From Symbiodinium natans (Eukaryota > Sar > Dinophyceae > Suessiales > Symbiodiniaceae): a DNA stretch of 64,000 bases. Position 1 is the first letter of the stretch; the number at the start of each line of letters is the position of its first letter. The stretch spans positions 62,001-126,000 of the forward strand of contig CAJNDS010002211.1 in NCBI GenBank assembly GCA_905221605.1, in the 5' to 3' direction. Positions 35,254 to 44,760 of this stretch are shown in pieces. The notes beneath the pieces were generated by a model, which searched no databases, was not told the DNA's origin, and saw only the letters and a program-made list of their open reading frames with translations. A program made the position numbers and the translations under genes.

Positions 35254-35610
35254 TGTGGAAGATTGTGGCTGATCAGTGATGTTTTTGTCATGTTTTGGAT
35301 CAGCTTGTATAGGTTTGTTTTGCTTCGGAGTGATTGGGAATCCGTGTGATCCCATCCTCGATGGTTTATGCCTCGTTGATTTCCAAGGAAATCATACGAG
35401 TGTGTTTTTGCCCAATACGCTATTTAAAGTAGTGTGCAGTGTGTAGGAACTTCGTTCTGAAGCTGAGTTTAAACTCACAAGAGAGAATTCGTTTAGTTTG
35501 TGCACTTCGTGACTTTTGGCTCAAGTGGCTCTGACTGTGAAAAAGAGAGAGTTGTCCGCACTTGTGTGAGAGGTCAGGGTTCGTGCTTTCAAGGGAAAAG
35601 GTTTTTCACG
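35254..35610 (+). repeat. 5' LTR of the copia element
   Basis: Starts TGTGGAAGATTGTGG and ends GTTTTTCACG directly before the primer-binding site. Compared with the 3' LTR it lacks 18 bases (TACCAGAGGGACCTTCGG) and one base in the AAAGTGAGTG run. It contains TTTTGGCTCAAG at 35514-35525. The CGCTATTTAAAG at about 35416 is a possible TATA-like promoter element of the retroelement. Confidence 0.92.
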
Positions 35611-36014
35611 TGGTAGCGGAGCTTGTGCCTTGTGGTACGAGCCCGTGTATGGTCTTTGGTTGTCTGTCAGGACTCTGTGAGTGCCTGGAGGCAAGTTTGG
35701 GTTTGGAGCCCAGACTGCCAGTGGACCGGAATCTCTTGTACTCGGACCGTGTAAGTGAGTACCGGGAAGCCTACCCTGTGAGGAGGCGGATCCGGACTCA
35801 TCAGGCTTGGAAGCAGTTGGTTCAGCGGCTGTTGAGGCACTTTGGAGCCCGGGCAAGGTGGTTTGTCTGGAACTGGATTGGTTGTGACCGATCTTGGAGG
35901 AATACGGTGCTTGGTAGAGTAGAACTAAGGTTCTTCAGGAGCCTGGACCATCTGGTGTTGGTGAGAGAATTTTCGCCAGAAGACGTTGTGGAGAGACTGC
36001 AGGCTGGAGCCTGA
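35562..36014 (+). CDS. Possible leader ORF of the copia element, doubtful
   Basis: A 150-codon frame starts inside the 5' LTR, crosses the primer-binding site and overlaps the start of the gag frame in another frame. It is basic and Trp/Arg-rich (RARWFVWNWIGCDRSWRN) with no recognised domain. It may be a chance frame in the leader. Confidence 0.2.
   Translation: MCERSGFVLSREKVFHVVAELVPCGTSPCMVFGCLSGLCECLEASLGLEPRLPVDRNLLYSDRVSEYREAYPVRRRIRTHQAWKQLVQRLLRHFGARARWFVWNWIGCDRSWRNTVLGRVELRFFRSLDHLVLVREFSPEDVVERLQAGA
35611..35624 (+). promoter_or_regulatory. Primer-binding site (initiator Met tRNA type)
   Basis: TGGTAGCGGAGCTT begins immediately after the LTR. Most copia elements carry TGGTATCAGAGC here, complementary to the 3' end of initiator methionine tRNA, so this is the likely minus-strand primer site. 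Confidence 0.75.
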
Positions 36015-36111
36015 GTTCAGGAACTATGTTGAATACATCCCACGACAAACCAGTGGAGCTCATGTGAGGAGTCCAAGAGGTGGACGAGAGCGTGGAAGCT
36101 CTGTGCCCATC

Positions 36112-36744
36112 ATGGATGCTGAGACAAGGCGAAGGGTAGACCCTTTTCCGGGTTTGGGAAATCCCAACCCACTGTGGGTGCAAGGTTTGGCACAAGGAAG
36201 CAAACCTGTGTATGGCCCAGTGCCCAGAGGTCGAACTCCCGCCAGAAGCCCTCATGGGGTAGCTACTGGAGCACCCCAACAGACAATGGGAGGCCCTTCG
36301 TTTCCCCCTGGTTTGCCTCAGCAAGCGGTGGGAAGTCCTTCGTTACCACCAGGACTATCCACTGGACCTCCTCAACCTGTGGTGACACCATCACAAACAT
36401 CACCCGACGTGCAAGGGTTGACGAGACAAGAGCGAGAATTGGAAAGCATGATGCAGCAACTGGTTGTGCAGCAACAGCAGTTTATGCAAACGATGACTTC
36501 GTCCATGGTGCAGCAACAGCAGCAGCATCAGCAGTGGATGATACAGCAGCATCAGCAACAGCAGCCACAGCAACAGCAACAGGTGAATCCCCCCTTACCT
36601 CAGGATGGTGTTCCTGAGAACATGCCCAGTTCTTCTTCGGGATGTCAAGGTGCATCGCCAGTGGGTACTCCTGCGAAGGGGACCCAGCTTTTTCGGATGG
36701 CGAGCCCAAGTCCCCCACTGAGACCTCCACCTCTGGAGCAATAA
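36112..36744 (+). CDS. Copia gag N-terminal, Pro- and Gln-rich domain
   Basis: The frame is open from 35986, and the first Met in good context is MDAETRRRVDPFPGLG at 36112. The product is rich in Gly/Pro (PSFPPGLPQQ repeats) followed by a long Gln-rich coiled segment (MMQQLVVQQQQFMQTM and on to QQQPQQQQQ, about 36450-36580), then a Ser/Pro tail. It ends at TAA (36742-36744). The next codons continue in the same frame into the capsid region without any frame change. The stop is therefore either a mutation of one codon or a readthrough point that sets the ratio of this piece to the polyprotein. Confidence 0.65.
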   Translation: MDAETRRRVDPFPGLGNPNPLWVQGLAQGSKPVYGPVPRGRTPARSPHGVATGAPQQTMGGPSFPPGLPQQAVGSPSLPPGLSTGPPQPVVTPSQTSPDVQGLTRQERELESMMQQLVVQQQQFMQTMTSSMVQQQQQHQQWMIQQHQQQQPQQQQQVNPPLPQDGVPENMPSSSSGCQGASPVGTPAKGTQLFRMASPSPPLRPPPLEQ

Positions 36745-39700
36745 AGGGAAAGGGATGTGTTTGCTCGATCGGACAAATGGTTGCCCAGTTTGCCGACCAT
36801 TGACTTTTCGTCTTGGAAGGATCGCATCTCTGAAGCTCTTGGATTCTTGACCTGGATGGAGAAGCTTACCAGTTGGGTTGGTTTGGGTTCAGAAGTGTTT
36901 CCCAATGAGCTCATGCATGCGGTGAAGACTCAAGAAGAGTCTCGGCTGAAACAGGATCGACTTACTGTGGAGAAACAGAAGAGGTCGACGAGGCTGATGC
37001 ACATCCTGCGACAGACTTTTGCAAATCATGAGAAGAGTTCTCTGATTTTGCAGACATATGTTGAAAGTGAGAGCACTTATCAACAATCTGGTTTTGTGGC
37101 TTTGAGATTGCTGGCGAAGGAGTTTTGCCTGAAGTTGCGAGCTGAATGCCTGTTCTTTCGGTCGCAGCTGGTGAATCAAACCGTGAAAGCACCCAGTATT
37201 CCGGAGATCATTCGAAAGATTGAGCATGAGTTGAACAAGTACACCAAGCTGCTCAATAGTCTTGATCCCGATGTGCATGCTGGTGGTTTGCAGATCCAAG
37301 AAGCGGATTCGGTTATGGTTTTGCTGCGCAGTTTGCCAGATCGGTGTAGAAGCCATTGCTTGTTGCATGGCGATAGTGAATCGTTTGAAGATCTGAAAAG
37401 AGTTGCTCTGAAGTTTGAGGTGCAACAAAGGGTGTGGTCAGAAGCCCCTGGCACGAAGCTTCAACCTTTTCGAGATCCCAATGAGGGAAAGGGCAACGAA
37501 GGAAAACCAAAAGGCAAAGGAAAGGAACAGAAAGGCACGCGCGAATCAAGCAAAGGTGCTGGCAAACGAGCTTCAAGCCAGAACAAGAAGGATGTGGAGT
37601 GCTATGTGTGTGGTGGAAAGGGACATTATGCCCGCGATTGCTGGTATAAGGAGGGAGATTCAGGCAAGAAGCCCAATTCCCCCAATGCTAAGGCGAAAGC
37701 AAAGGCAAAAGGAGATCCCAAGAAGAAGCCCGAAAAGGGAAAGCCCAAAGGAAAAGGCAAAGGAAAGGGGAAGACAGTTGCTGAAGTCTCCCAAGAGGGT
37801 GAGTCGAGTGACTACCAGCTAACTGGAGGTGAATGGAATGAACCTGAGTCAGAGGCCCGAGTGGAATCTGTGTTGCAACCTCTGGAAGAATTGCTCGATG
37901 AAGTGAGAAAAGAGTGGATTCCCCGGAGTACTGATGAGATAGATTGGTCATGGGAAGTTGAGACGAGAGTCCGGATTGCCGAGTTGGAGCATCTGATCTC
38001 TACCGATTTATCTCAGATGTTGCCATCTAAGTCAGTTCGGTCTTTGATGAAACCTCCGATGAATCAAGTCAAAAGCATGGAAAAGGATGATGCAAGCAAT
38101 TGGTGGTTGATTGACTCAGGAGCATCGGTGACTGTGATTGCGAAAAGATACTTGGATGAGTTCCAGATCTTGGATCGGAAGGCATTGGGACCTAATGAGA
38201 GGTACTCAGCAGCCAACGATACCCCGGTGAATGTCTTCGAGCGAGTTCGCATCCGAGCCTTGCTGCCTATGTATGAAGGAAAGCAGTATCTTGGTTTGAC
38301 ATCGGTGTGTGTGACTGGAGTTGTAGCAGATGTGGCTCACAACATCTTGAGCACCGAGCAGATGGTGAATACTGGTTGGGAAGTGAAGTTCACTCGAAGA
38401 GAGATTTCGCTGCGACACGAGAAGAAAGGAGTCATGGGATATGGAGTATCCTGGGCTGGATGTCCTTGGATCTACCTGCAAGGTGATGCTGGAAAGCGAA
38501 AGAAAGTAACCTTTGGAAGAACTGAGGTTCGACCTATGGATGTGGATGATGGCCAACGACCGATGGAGGTTGATCAGATGCAGTCAGTGCAGTCAATGAC
38601 CAAGAAAAAGCAAGAAGAAATGGAGCTGCATCGGATGCGAGGCCACATTCCTTTTTCTTCCGAATGTCCTCATTGTCGGATGACAAGAGGAACAACCCAG
38701 CATCGTCGGACCAAGGATGCTCAAGACCGACCCGTGGCGTTGCAAGCAGATTTCTGCGTCATCAACCTGGTAACTGGTACTTTTGCGAAAGACCAGCCGA
38801 CGGCTCCCAACATGAAAGTACTGGTCATGACTGAAATGTCAACCAGAATGATTGGATGTCTGTTGGTAGAGACCAATGCTGACAATACCTCCAGCTGGAT
38901 TCGTTATTGGATGAATGCTTTCGGACTGGACATTGCAGGGTCTGCTGTACTGTTGAGGACAGACAGCGAGACAGCGGTGAGCGCCCTCATCAAGAGAGCC
39001 AATCTGGGGAGTAGGATTGTGACCCAAAGAGCACCTCCGCAGGGACATGAAGCGGTTGGTGGTGTGGAAAGGGCAGTGAGAACACTCAAGGAGTTGTTCA
39101 GCACGGTGAGGTTGGATCTACGAGCGCAGGGATTTGACTTGAAAAGAAGTCCTCGAGCGTTTGAGTTTGGTCTGATTTACTGTGCTGCAATGCACAATCA
39201 CCATGCAGCTGCCTTTGATGGGAAGAAATCACCCCAGGAGTTGGTGCTACAGAGATCCCTCCATGAGTGTGGATCGTCGTTGATAGGTGCTACAGTTCTG
39301 GCTGAGCTACCGGATTCGATGAAAACCACGGCGCTCTCCCGGTTTGTGGAAGCAGCCTATGTGTACCCTGAAGTTGGTGGCTTGACTCATGTTGTGAGTG
39401 CCATGGTGGATGGTTGTCCAAAACACTTTCGAGCAAAGTCCATCAAGCACATCGTTCCGTTGAAGATTGGGTTGGAGCATTGTCAACATTTGCTCAAGGA
39501 GCATGATCCATCGGATACATTGGCTCCCCCGATTCTGAAGGAGAAAGAGGATGGTGTGCCCGATCGGATTGAAGGTGAAGCGGACAAGGCCTTTGAGGGC
39601 CGAGTGTCTGAGGGACCGACCACCGACATGAGCAAAGTTGGACCTCCAGCTGCATGGGTGAAGGAACATGGTGGCACAGCGAACTGTCCTGCGTGTGGTC

Positions 39701-41043
39701 CAAAAAGAGGAAAAGCCAACCACAATGCTGAATGCCGAAAACGGTATGATGATTGGTTGAAAGCTCAACGACAACGGTTGGAATCGAAAGAACCAACAGA
39801 GGAGACTCCAAAAATGGACCAGAGAAGCTCAAAGGATGCGGGGGTGATGGAGTCTGGAAGTGAGCCTTCACTCCTGAAACGCCCGAAGATCACCTATGAG
39901 AGTCGACCAGATCCCAAGTTGGAGGAGAAGCAAAGCGTCCCAACACCTGCGACAGAAGTTGTGGATGTTGACATGGAGGATTTTGAGGATCCAAGTTTGC
40001 CTTACCAAGGGATTCCAGATGAGGCAATGGAACCTGGATACTTCGAAGGAGAAACTCCCGCTGAGGATGAAGCGATCCCAATGGAGGAAAAAAAACCTCA
40101 AATGGATGTGGATTCAGTTCCAAATGAGTCCAGTCGAGTTCCCCGGCGTTTAGAGAGTTTAACTTCAGATGTGAACTCAGTTCCAGATGAGTCCAATCGA
40201 GTTCCCCGGCTGATCAATCGTATTTGTTTAGACCCAAGACTCGATGTGCCTCAAGGTCCTATTAAAATGGTAAGCAGTGACGAGAGTCCGAAGTTGGTAC
40301 ATGTGACCAATTCGATTCTGCTCAACAAGAATAGCGCTTTCCCGGAGTCCATGAAGGTGTGTGGATCCCAAGTTTGGCTGGCAAGACCCACGAGTGTTCT
40401 GTCTGAGATAGATGGATGTCCATTAGATGTGGATAAAACAGTGGAAGGCCGGCGAACTGAGCTGCAGAGTATGACTGCTCACAAAGCAGGGAGAGTGGTT
40501 GGAGCAGACGAGGCTCAGAAGTTTGCTCGTCAGCATGGGATAAGGATCATCCCAACCCGATGGGTCATAGGCCCAAAGGTGGTGAATGGCAAGGAAGCTG
40601 TGAGAGCTCGGTGTGTGGTGCAAGACATCGCAAAGGGGAGCACAGCATTATCTTTAGGACTGAGTGCTACGACTCCTTCTTTAGAAGCGTTACGGACGCT
40701 TTTGGCCATTGCTTCGGTAGATGCTATGGATATCGCAACTTTGGATGTTAGCACTGCATTCTTGCATTCCCCCCTTCCGAAAGGATCGAAGGCGATTATC
40801 CAATTGCCCAAGGATGTTTCCGCCTGCAAGGACTATTATGTCCCGGTGTTTATGATTCTGGATCAAGCCATGAATGGTTTGAGAGTTGCCGCCAAAGCTT
40901 GGAACTTGAAGCTGGCGACAGTTGTGAAGAAAGTTGGGTTGAAGCAATGCCCAACGGAACCTTCCGTCTTCGAGGGCACTGTGAGAGGGAAAAGATTCCT
41001 CATGTTGTGCTATGTGGGACGATTTGATTCTGTGTGGCACTAG
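36745..41043 (+). CDS. Copia polyprotein: capsid, zinc knuckle, PR, IN, RT start
   Basis: About 1430 codons follow the in-frame stop (residue numbers from the GTG at 36757). The capsid-like UBN2-type region covers about 20-240. The zinc knuckle CYVCGGKGHYARDC is at about 281-294, inside Lys/Gly-rich linkers. The aspartic protease motif is WWLIDSGASVTVIA (about 449-462). Integrase has a compact HRMRGHIPFSSECPHC zinc site (about 625) and catalytic residues in LQADFC (663), LRTDSE (735) and GGVERAV (770). A Pro/Glu-rich linker holds two copies of PNESSRVPRR / PDESNRVPRL. RT starts near 1247, with the first catalytic Asp in IATLDVSTAFLHSP (1328). The frame ends at 41043 because it shifts at the Asp-Asp active site. 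No ATG follows the stop at once, so readthrough is the natural route. Confidence 0.88.
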   Translation, partial: RERDVFARSDKWLPSLPTIDFSSWKDRISEALGFLTWMEKLTSWVGLGSEVFPNELMHAVKTQEESRLKQDRLTVEKQKRSTRLMHILRQTFANHEKSSLILQTYVESESTYQQSGFVALRLLAKEFCLKLRAECLFFRSQLVNQTVKAPSIPEIIRKIEHELNKYTKLLNSLDPDVHAGGLQIQEADSVMVLLRSLPDRCRSHCLLHGDSESFEDLKRVALKFEVQQRVWSEAPGTKLQPFRDPNEGKGNEGKPKGKGKEQKGTRESSKGAGKRASSQNKKDVECYVCGGKGHYARDCWYKEGDSGKKPNSPNAKAKAKAKGDPKKKPEKGKPKGKGKGKGKTVAEVSQEGESSDYQLTGGEWNEPESEARVESVLQPLEELLDEVRKEWIPRSTDEIDWSWEVETRVRIAELEHLISTDLSQMLPSKSVRSLMKPPMNQVKSMEKDDASNWWLIDSGASVTVIAKRYLDEFQILDRKALGPNERYSAANDTPVNVFERVRIRALLPMYEGKQYLGLTSVCVTGVVADVAHNILSTEQMVNTGWEVKFTRREISLRHEKKGVMGYGVSWAGCPWIYLQGDAGKRKKVTFGRTEVRPMDVDDGQRPMEVDQMQSVQSMTKKKQEEMELHRMRGHIPFSSECPHCRMTRGTTQHRRTKDAQDRPVALQADFCVINLVTGTFAKDQPTAPNMKVLVMTEMSTRMIGCLLVETNADNTSSWIRYWMNAFGLDIAGSAVLLRTDSETAVSALIKRANLGSRIVTQRAPPQGHEAVGGVERAVRTLKELFSTVRLDLRAQGFDLKRSPRAFEFGLIYCAAMHNHHAAAFDGKKSPQELVLQRSLHECGSSLIGATVLAELPDSMKTTALSRFVEAAYVYPEVGGLTHVVSAMVDGCPKHFRAKSIKHIVPLKIGLEHCQHLLKEHDPSDTLAPPILKEKEDGVPDRIEGEADKAFEGRVSEGPTTDMSKVGPPAAWVKEHGGTANCPACGPKRGKANHNAECRKRYDDWLKAQRQRLESKEPTEETPKMDQRSSKDAGVMESGSEPSLLKRPKITYESRPDPKLEEKQSVPTPATEVVDVDMEDFEDPSLPYQGIPDEAMEPGYFEGETPAEDEAIPMEEKKPQMDVDSVPNESSRVPRRLESLTSDVNSVPDESNRVPRLINRICLDPRLDVPQGPIKMVSSDESPKLVHVTNSILLNKNSAFPESMKVCGSQVWLARPTSVLSEIDGCPLDVDKTVEGRRTELQSMTAHKAGRVVGADEAQKFARQHGIRIIPTRWVIGPKVVNGKEAVRARCVVQDIAKGSTALSLGLSATTPSLEALRTLLAIASVDAMDIATLDVSTAFLHSPLPKGSKAIIQLPKDVSACKDYYVPVFMILDQAMNGLRVAAKAWNLKLATVVKKVGLKQCPTEPSVFEGTVRGKRFLMLCYVGRFDSVWH

Positions 41044-42040
41044 AGATGCCATTCGGTTGGTGACCGACACCCTGAACGGAGAGTTGAAGATCAAGGAAAC
41101 GGGTCGAATCACTTCCACTGGTGGAAAGATCACCTTTTTGGGGCGAGAGATTGAGAGACAAGGGAGGCATCTCAGGATGCGAGTGCCCCCGGCATACTTA
41201 GATGCCCTGTTCGAGACAGAGTTCTGTAAGGACCTGAAGGTGGTTACTGCTCCTCCGGACATCGTGAAAACGGTCGAGAAGGGCAGAGCAAGTGGTTCGG
41301 ATCCTGAGTTAAGTGACACTGCAGCTGCGAGGTACAGAGCAGTACTTGGCCGGATTGCATGGTGGGGTCAGTCGAGACCTGACCTGAGTAGGTGGATGTC
41401 CATTCTTTCGCAAGGACAGTCCAAGCCAACAGCATGCTTTGAGCAAGCATTGCGACAAGTGATTAGGTTCCTAAAGGGACAATACCATGCATGGCAGTAC
41501 TTTGGCCCTGATGGGAATGTACCGGACAGTGGGCCGGCGCAGCTGGAAGTGTATGCGGATGCCAGTTGGGCACCCCAAGCGTCGTTAGGACGAAGATCTG
41601 TGTCGGGCATAGCCATCTTTTATAGAGGATGCCTGATCAAGGGAATCTCTCGAGTTCAAGGGTGTGTATCGCTGAGTTCTTGTGAAGCCGAGTTGAGAGC
41701 CATCTTGACTGCGGTACAGGAGAGTGAGGGACTTGCGACTTTGATCGGTCAGTTGGCCGAGTCAGATGTCACGATCCGATTGCACACTGACAGTTCCTCA
41801 GCGAGAGCGGTTTTGCTAAACCGTGGGTTGAGTAGGCGAGTTCGCCACTTAGACATCGCTGTCTGCTATCTTCAGGAGCGGATACAGGAAGCTCAGACCT
41901 TGAAGGTCATTTGGTGCCCGACAGCGGGAATGATCGCTGACGTTCTTACAAAGTGCTTGAGTCAAGTGACATTCTGTCAGCACCAGCAAGCTATGGGTAT
42001 ATACCCTGGTGAAGATGTGCAGCAGGTGTGGAGGATCTGT
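41012..42040 (+). CDS. Copia RT C-terminal part and RNase H
   Basis: The frame resumes one base out of phase at the RT active site (DDLILCGT) and continues with KITFLGREIERQG and RYRAVLGRIAWWGQSRPDL, typical of copia RT. RNase H follows, with catalytic positions in VYADASWAP (about residue 182), LSSCEAELRA (223) and LHTDSSSA (258) and the closing GMIADVLTK (306). The domains are otherwise intact, so the single-base shift is probably the only defect here, apart from sequencing error. Confidence 0.88.
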
Positions 42041-44023
42041 GGAATCCGACCAAGGGTTGGAGTTCAGGCATACCAGTGTGCCGAGGCAACTGGATGCAGT
42101 GTGGAGCAAGTTGGATCGTTGAAAAGTGTGAAAAAGGGTGGTGAAGTTTTTGAAAATTTCCACCTTAGAAGTCCCGAAACCCTTCGTGAAGACTCTTCCC
42201 CTGAGGTTCAAGAAATGGATTTATGGTCCACCCGCAAAAGCTTTGGTTCAAGCACCACGGAAGCTAGCCCTAGCCTGGAGCCTGTACCTTTGGTGAAGGA
42301 CAGGAAAATGGCAGCTGAAGACAGCAGGAAGGGTGAGCAGGGTGCTGAGATGAAAAGCCCCTTTTGGTGTAAGGTTTGCAAATGGTTGTTCAGATCCGAG
42401 CATGCTGCCGGGTTGAGCTGGGATGAAAGTGGCAAGCCCAAGTGCGAAAAGTGCAAACAGACTGTGACAGTCTCTGGCACGGATGCAAGCCATGCATTCC
42501 ATCTCCGAGAGGCAGAGAAGGAGCGCCGAGCTGCTGGAAAAAGGGGTGATAAAGGTGAAAGCCGAGGCTCAGGCCAAGCTGCACCGAAACCCAAGGCCAT
42601 GCCGAAGGTGATTGAACGGATGGTCGACGTGTTTCCGGAGCTGGCGGATCCAGAGCCGCCGAAGTGGTTCGGTGATGTGTCATGGAGTATCTGCCGGCGC
42701 GGAACTCCAGTGGATGAGCTAGAGCTCAAGGACGTGGTAGGCACGCTATCCGACAAGGATATGTTGCGCTATCAAAGCTCATACGAGAAGCTGGTGAAGC
42801 CCATCCAGGAGGTGTGTGAGCTACAGGAGAAACCCACGAAGATCTTCGGAATCTTGGATGTCCGTGGACAGATTGGTGGCAAGGCCATCATCTGGGAGAT
42901 GGCAGTGAATGAAGGAGGACTGTACATGGAAGTACCGCCGGGAACGTGTGGCCTGGCGATGTTGAGCTTCGTGAGGTACTTGAAGAGAAAAGGGATAGTC
43001 CCTGTTTTGCTTCTGGGTGAGCACCAGGACCTCGGAGTCTTGCGGATGGTGGATCTGTTGTGCATGCTACCCATTTTGGGAGCAGAGAGGATCATGGAGG
43101 ATGAAGCTGAGAGCTCGTATTATCCCCCATGGGTGTTGCGCTGGAAGAGAAGTGCAAAGGAAGGATCCTTGGTGTTTAAGGAACTGGTGGAGCGAGTGCG
43201 AGTGATTTCGATGTTGTCGTGTGATACACTTCGGATTCACGAGCCGGAGCTGAGGGAGAGACCAGTCCCCAAGTGGTCGTTTGTGGCCTACAGCCACTAC
43301 AGATCCGTGATGGAGTCTGTTGCAGGATTCTTGGAGGACCTGGAGAAAAAGAAAGAGGAGATCACCGACACGCAGAGGGCGGCAAGCTGGAAGAAGGTGG
43401 TTGCGAGTGAGACTCGAAGCGGTGTTGTGTGGATCTGCAAGTGTAAGTGGCACTTGCCGACCGACTATGTGGTGAGGTTCAACTTGACGTTGCCTGCCGA
43501 CATGTGGCAGCAAGCCTTTGGGATCATGGGTGAGAATGTTGGGAAACTCGAGAAGGAGGAAAAGGACCTGAAGCGGATCCTCAAGGCTGCAGCGGAACAG
43601 CAAGACCGAGAGTTCGAGGAAGCTGAGCGAAAGCGCAAGCGCATCGCCGACCTGTCAGCTGCCGAGGAAGAAGCTGCTAAGAGAGCAAAGCTGGAAGGCG
43701 AAGCGGTTCGCTCGCCTGTGTCAGTTGTACCATCTGAGTTGGATGCAGCAGCTATCGCGCAGATTGCTGAGCGTGTGAAGGCAAGCTTTAGTGTTGCCGA
43801 TTTGGAGCTGATGTTGGAAGAGAAGAAGAGAAAGGTTGGAGACCAGCCAACTGAGAGGCCTGCGGAGACGCCAGCTGAGCCTAGCCGATCTTCGCAGGAT
43901 GTGATGATGGAAACGAGGACGGCTGAGTTGGCGGAGATGAAGGAAGCCGCCAAGGAGCGCCGCGCCAAGTTGATGGAGTCAACTGGAGCTGGCGAGAAGA
44001 AGGGCGAAGAGGATGAAGAATGA
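42041..44023 (+). CDS. Long C-terminal extension of the copia polyprotein, unknown
   Basis: In copia elements the polyprotein usually ends soon after RNase H. Here the same frame runs about 650 codons further. Visible parts are a Ser/Glu-rich linker, a four-Cys ribbon (FWCKVCKWLF ... KCEKCKQ, about residues 450-485 of the second frame) and a basic segment. A region of mixed helix and strand follows (KIFGILDVRGQIGGKAIIWE, CGLAMLSFVRYLKRKGIVPV, about 615-700), with a strand-like VVWICKCKWHLPTDYVVRFN (about 805). A coiled coil rich in Glu/Lys (KLEKEEKDLKRILKAAAEQQ, about 840-900) and an acidic end (KKGEEDEE) close it. I recognise no family. It could be an envelope-free accessory domain, a captured host gene or a nucleic-acid chaperone. 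No membrane span is present. Confidence 0.75.
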   Translation, partial: GIRPRVGVQAYQCAEATGCSVEQVGSLKSVKKGGEVFENFHLRSPETLREDSSPEVQEMDLWSTRKSFGSSTTEASPSLEPVPLVKDRKMAAEDSRKGEQGAEMKSPFWCKVCKWLFRSEHAAGLSWDESGKPKCEKCKQTVTVSGTDASHAFHLREAEKERRAAGKRGDKGESRGSGQAAPKPKAMPKVIERMVDVFPELADPEPPKWFGDVSWSICRRGTPVDELELKDVVGTLSDKDMLRYQSSYEKLVKPIQEVCELQEKPTKIFGILDVRGQIGGKAIIWEMAVNEGGLYMEVPPGTCGLAMLSFVRYLKRKGIVPVLLLGEHQDLGVLRMVDLLCMLPILGAERIMEDEAESSYYPPWVLRWKRSAKEGSLVFKELVERVRVISMLSCDTLRIHEPELRERPVPKWSFVAYSHYRSVMESVAGFLEDLEKKKEEITDTQRAASWKKVVASETRSGVVWICKCKWHLPTDYVVRFNLTLPADMWQQAFGIMGENVGKLEKEEKDLKRILKAAAEQQDREFEEAERKRKRIADLSAAEEEAAKRAKLEGEAVRSPVSVVPSELDAAAIAQIAERVKASFSVADLELMLEEKKRKVGDQPTERPAETPAEPSRSSQDVMMETRTAELAEMKEAAKERRAKLMESTGAGEKKGEEDEE

Positions 44024-44760
44024 ACTGAGATGCTAAGTGATCTCAGTGGTTGGGTGGGTGAGTGAAACCCGCAGCCATTTTTTTTGGAAGCCATGGCCGC
44101 GTTGCCGCCATGGAGCGCCCGCGATTTTTCTGGTTAGTGTGAGCCCTTGTTTCAGTGCATGAGAAGTTTGCAAAGAGGAGGCAAAATGATGATGAAACTC
44201 AACGAGGGACTCTATAGCCCCTTCTGCAAGGCGTCTGATTGCCACCTCTGAAGACGTTTTTGGCTGATGGTACGCTGGAAGAAGCGAAACTATGAAGCCA
44301 ATCTTTTCCTGAAGGATCAGCTAGCCGATGCTAGTTGGTGAGTTTGGTGACCTGGAAGATGCGAGACTGAGGAGGAGTACCACGACAAGGTCGAGTGCTG
44401 AGTGGGAAACATCTGAAGCTTGCATTAATTCGTTTTCACGTGTTTGTCACCACGAACTCTTGGATTCGTTCCAAGACAACCCTGCCCCAGTGCAGGTGGG
44501 TGCAAGTTTAATTCGTTTTTCACGTGTTTGGACAACGAACTCTTGGGTTACCAGTGATGTGGACCCAGGACAACCTGCCTGATGGTGGGATCTTGCATGA
44601 GTTTTAAGTTTGATGTCAGAGATCGACTGGTGTGTTGTTTGTTTCGTTTGGTGGCGAGTACGCACCAAGGGAATGTGGCCAGGGCATCCCCTTAGTGTTG
44701 AAGTGCCGAGCTGGGCTTGGACTTCAGATCTTTGACATGAACCCTCAGCAAAATGCGGGG
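44024..44760 (+). other. 3' untranslated region and polypurine tract of copia
   Basis: About 740 bases lie between the stop and the 3' LTR. It contains a 37-base direct repeat (TTAATTCGTTTTCACGTGTT at 44425 and its near copy at 44508, each followed by CGAACTCTTGG). It ends in GCGGGGGG just before the LTR body, the probable plus-strand primer. Confidence 0.7.
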
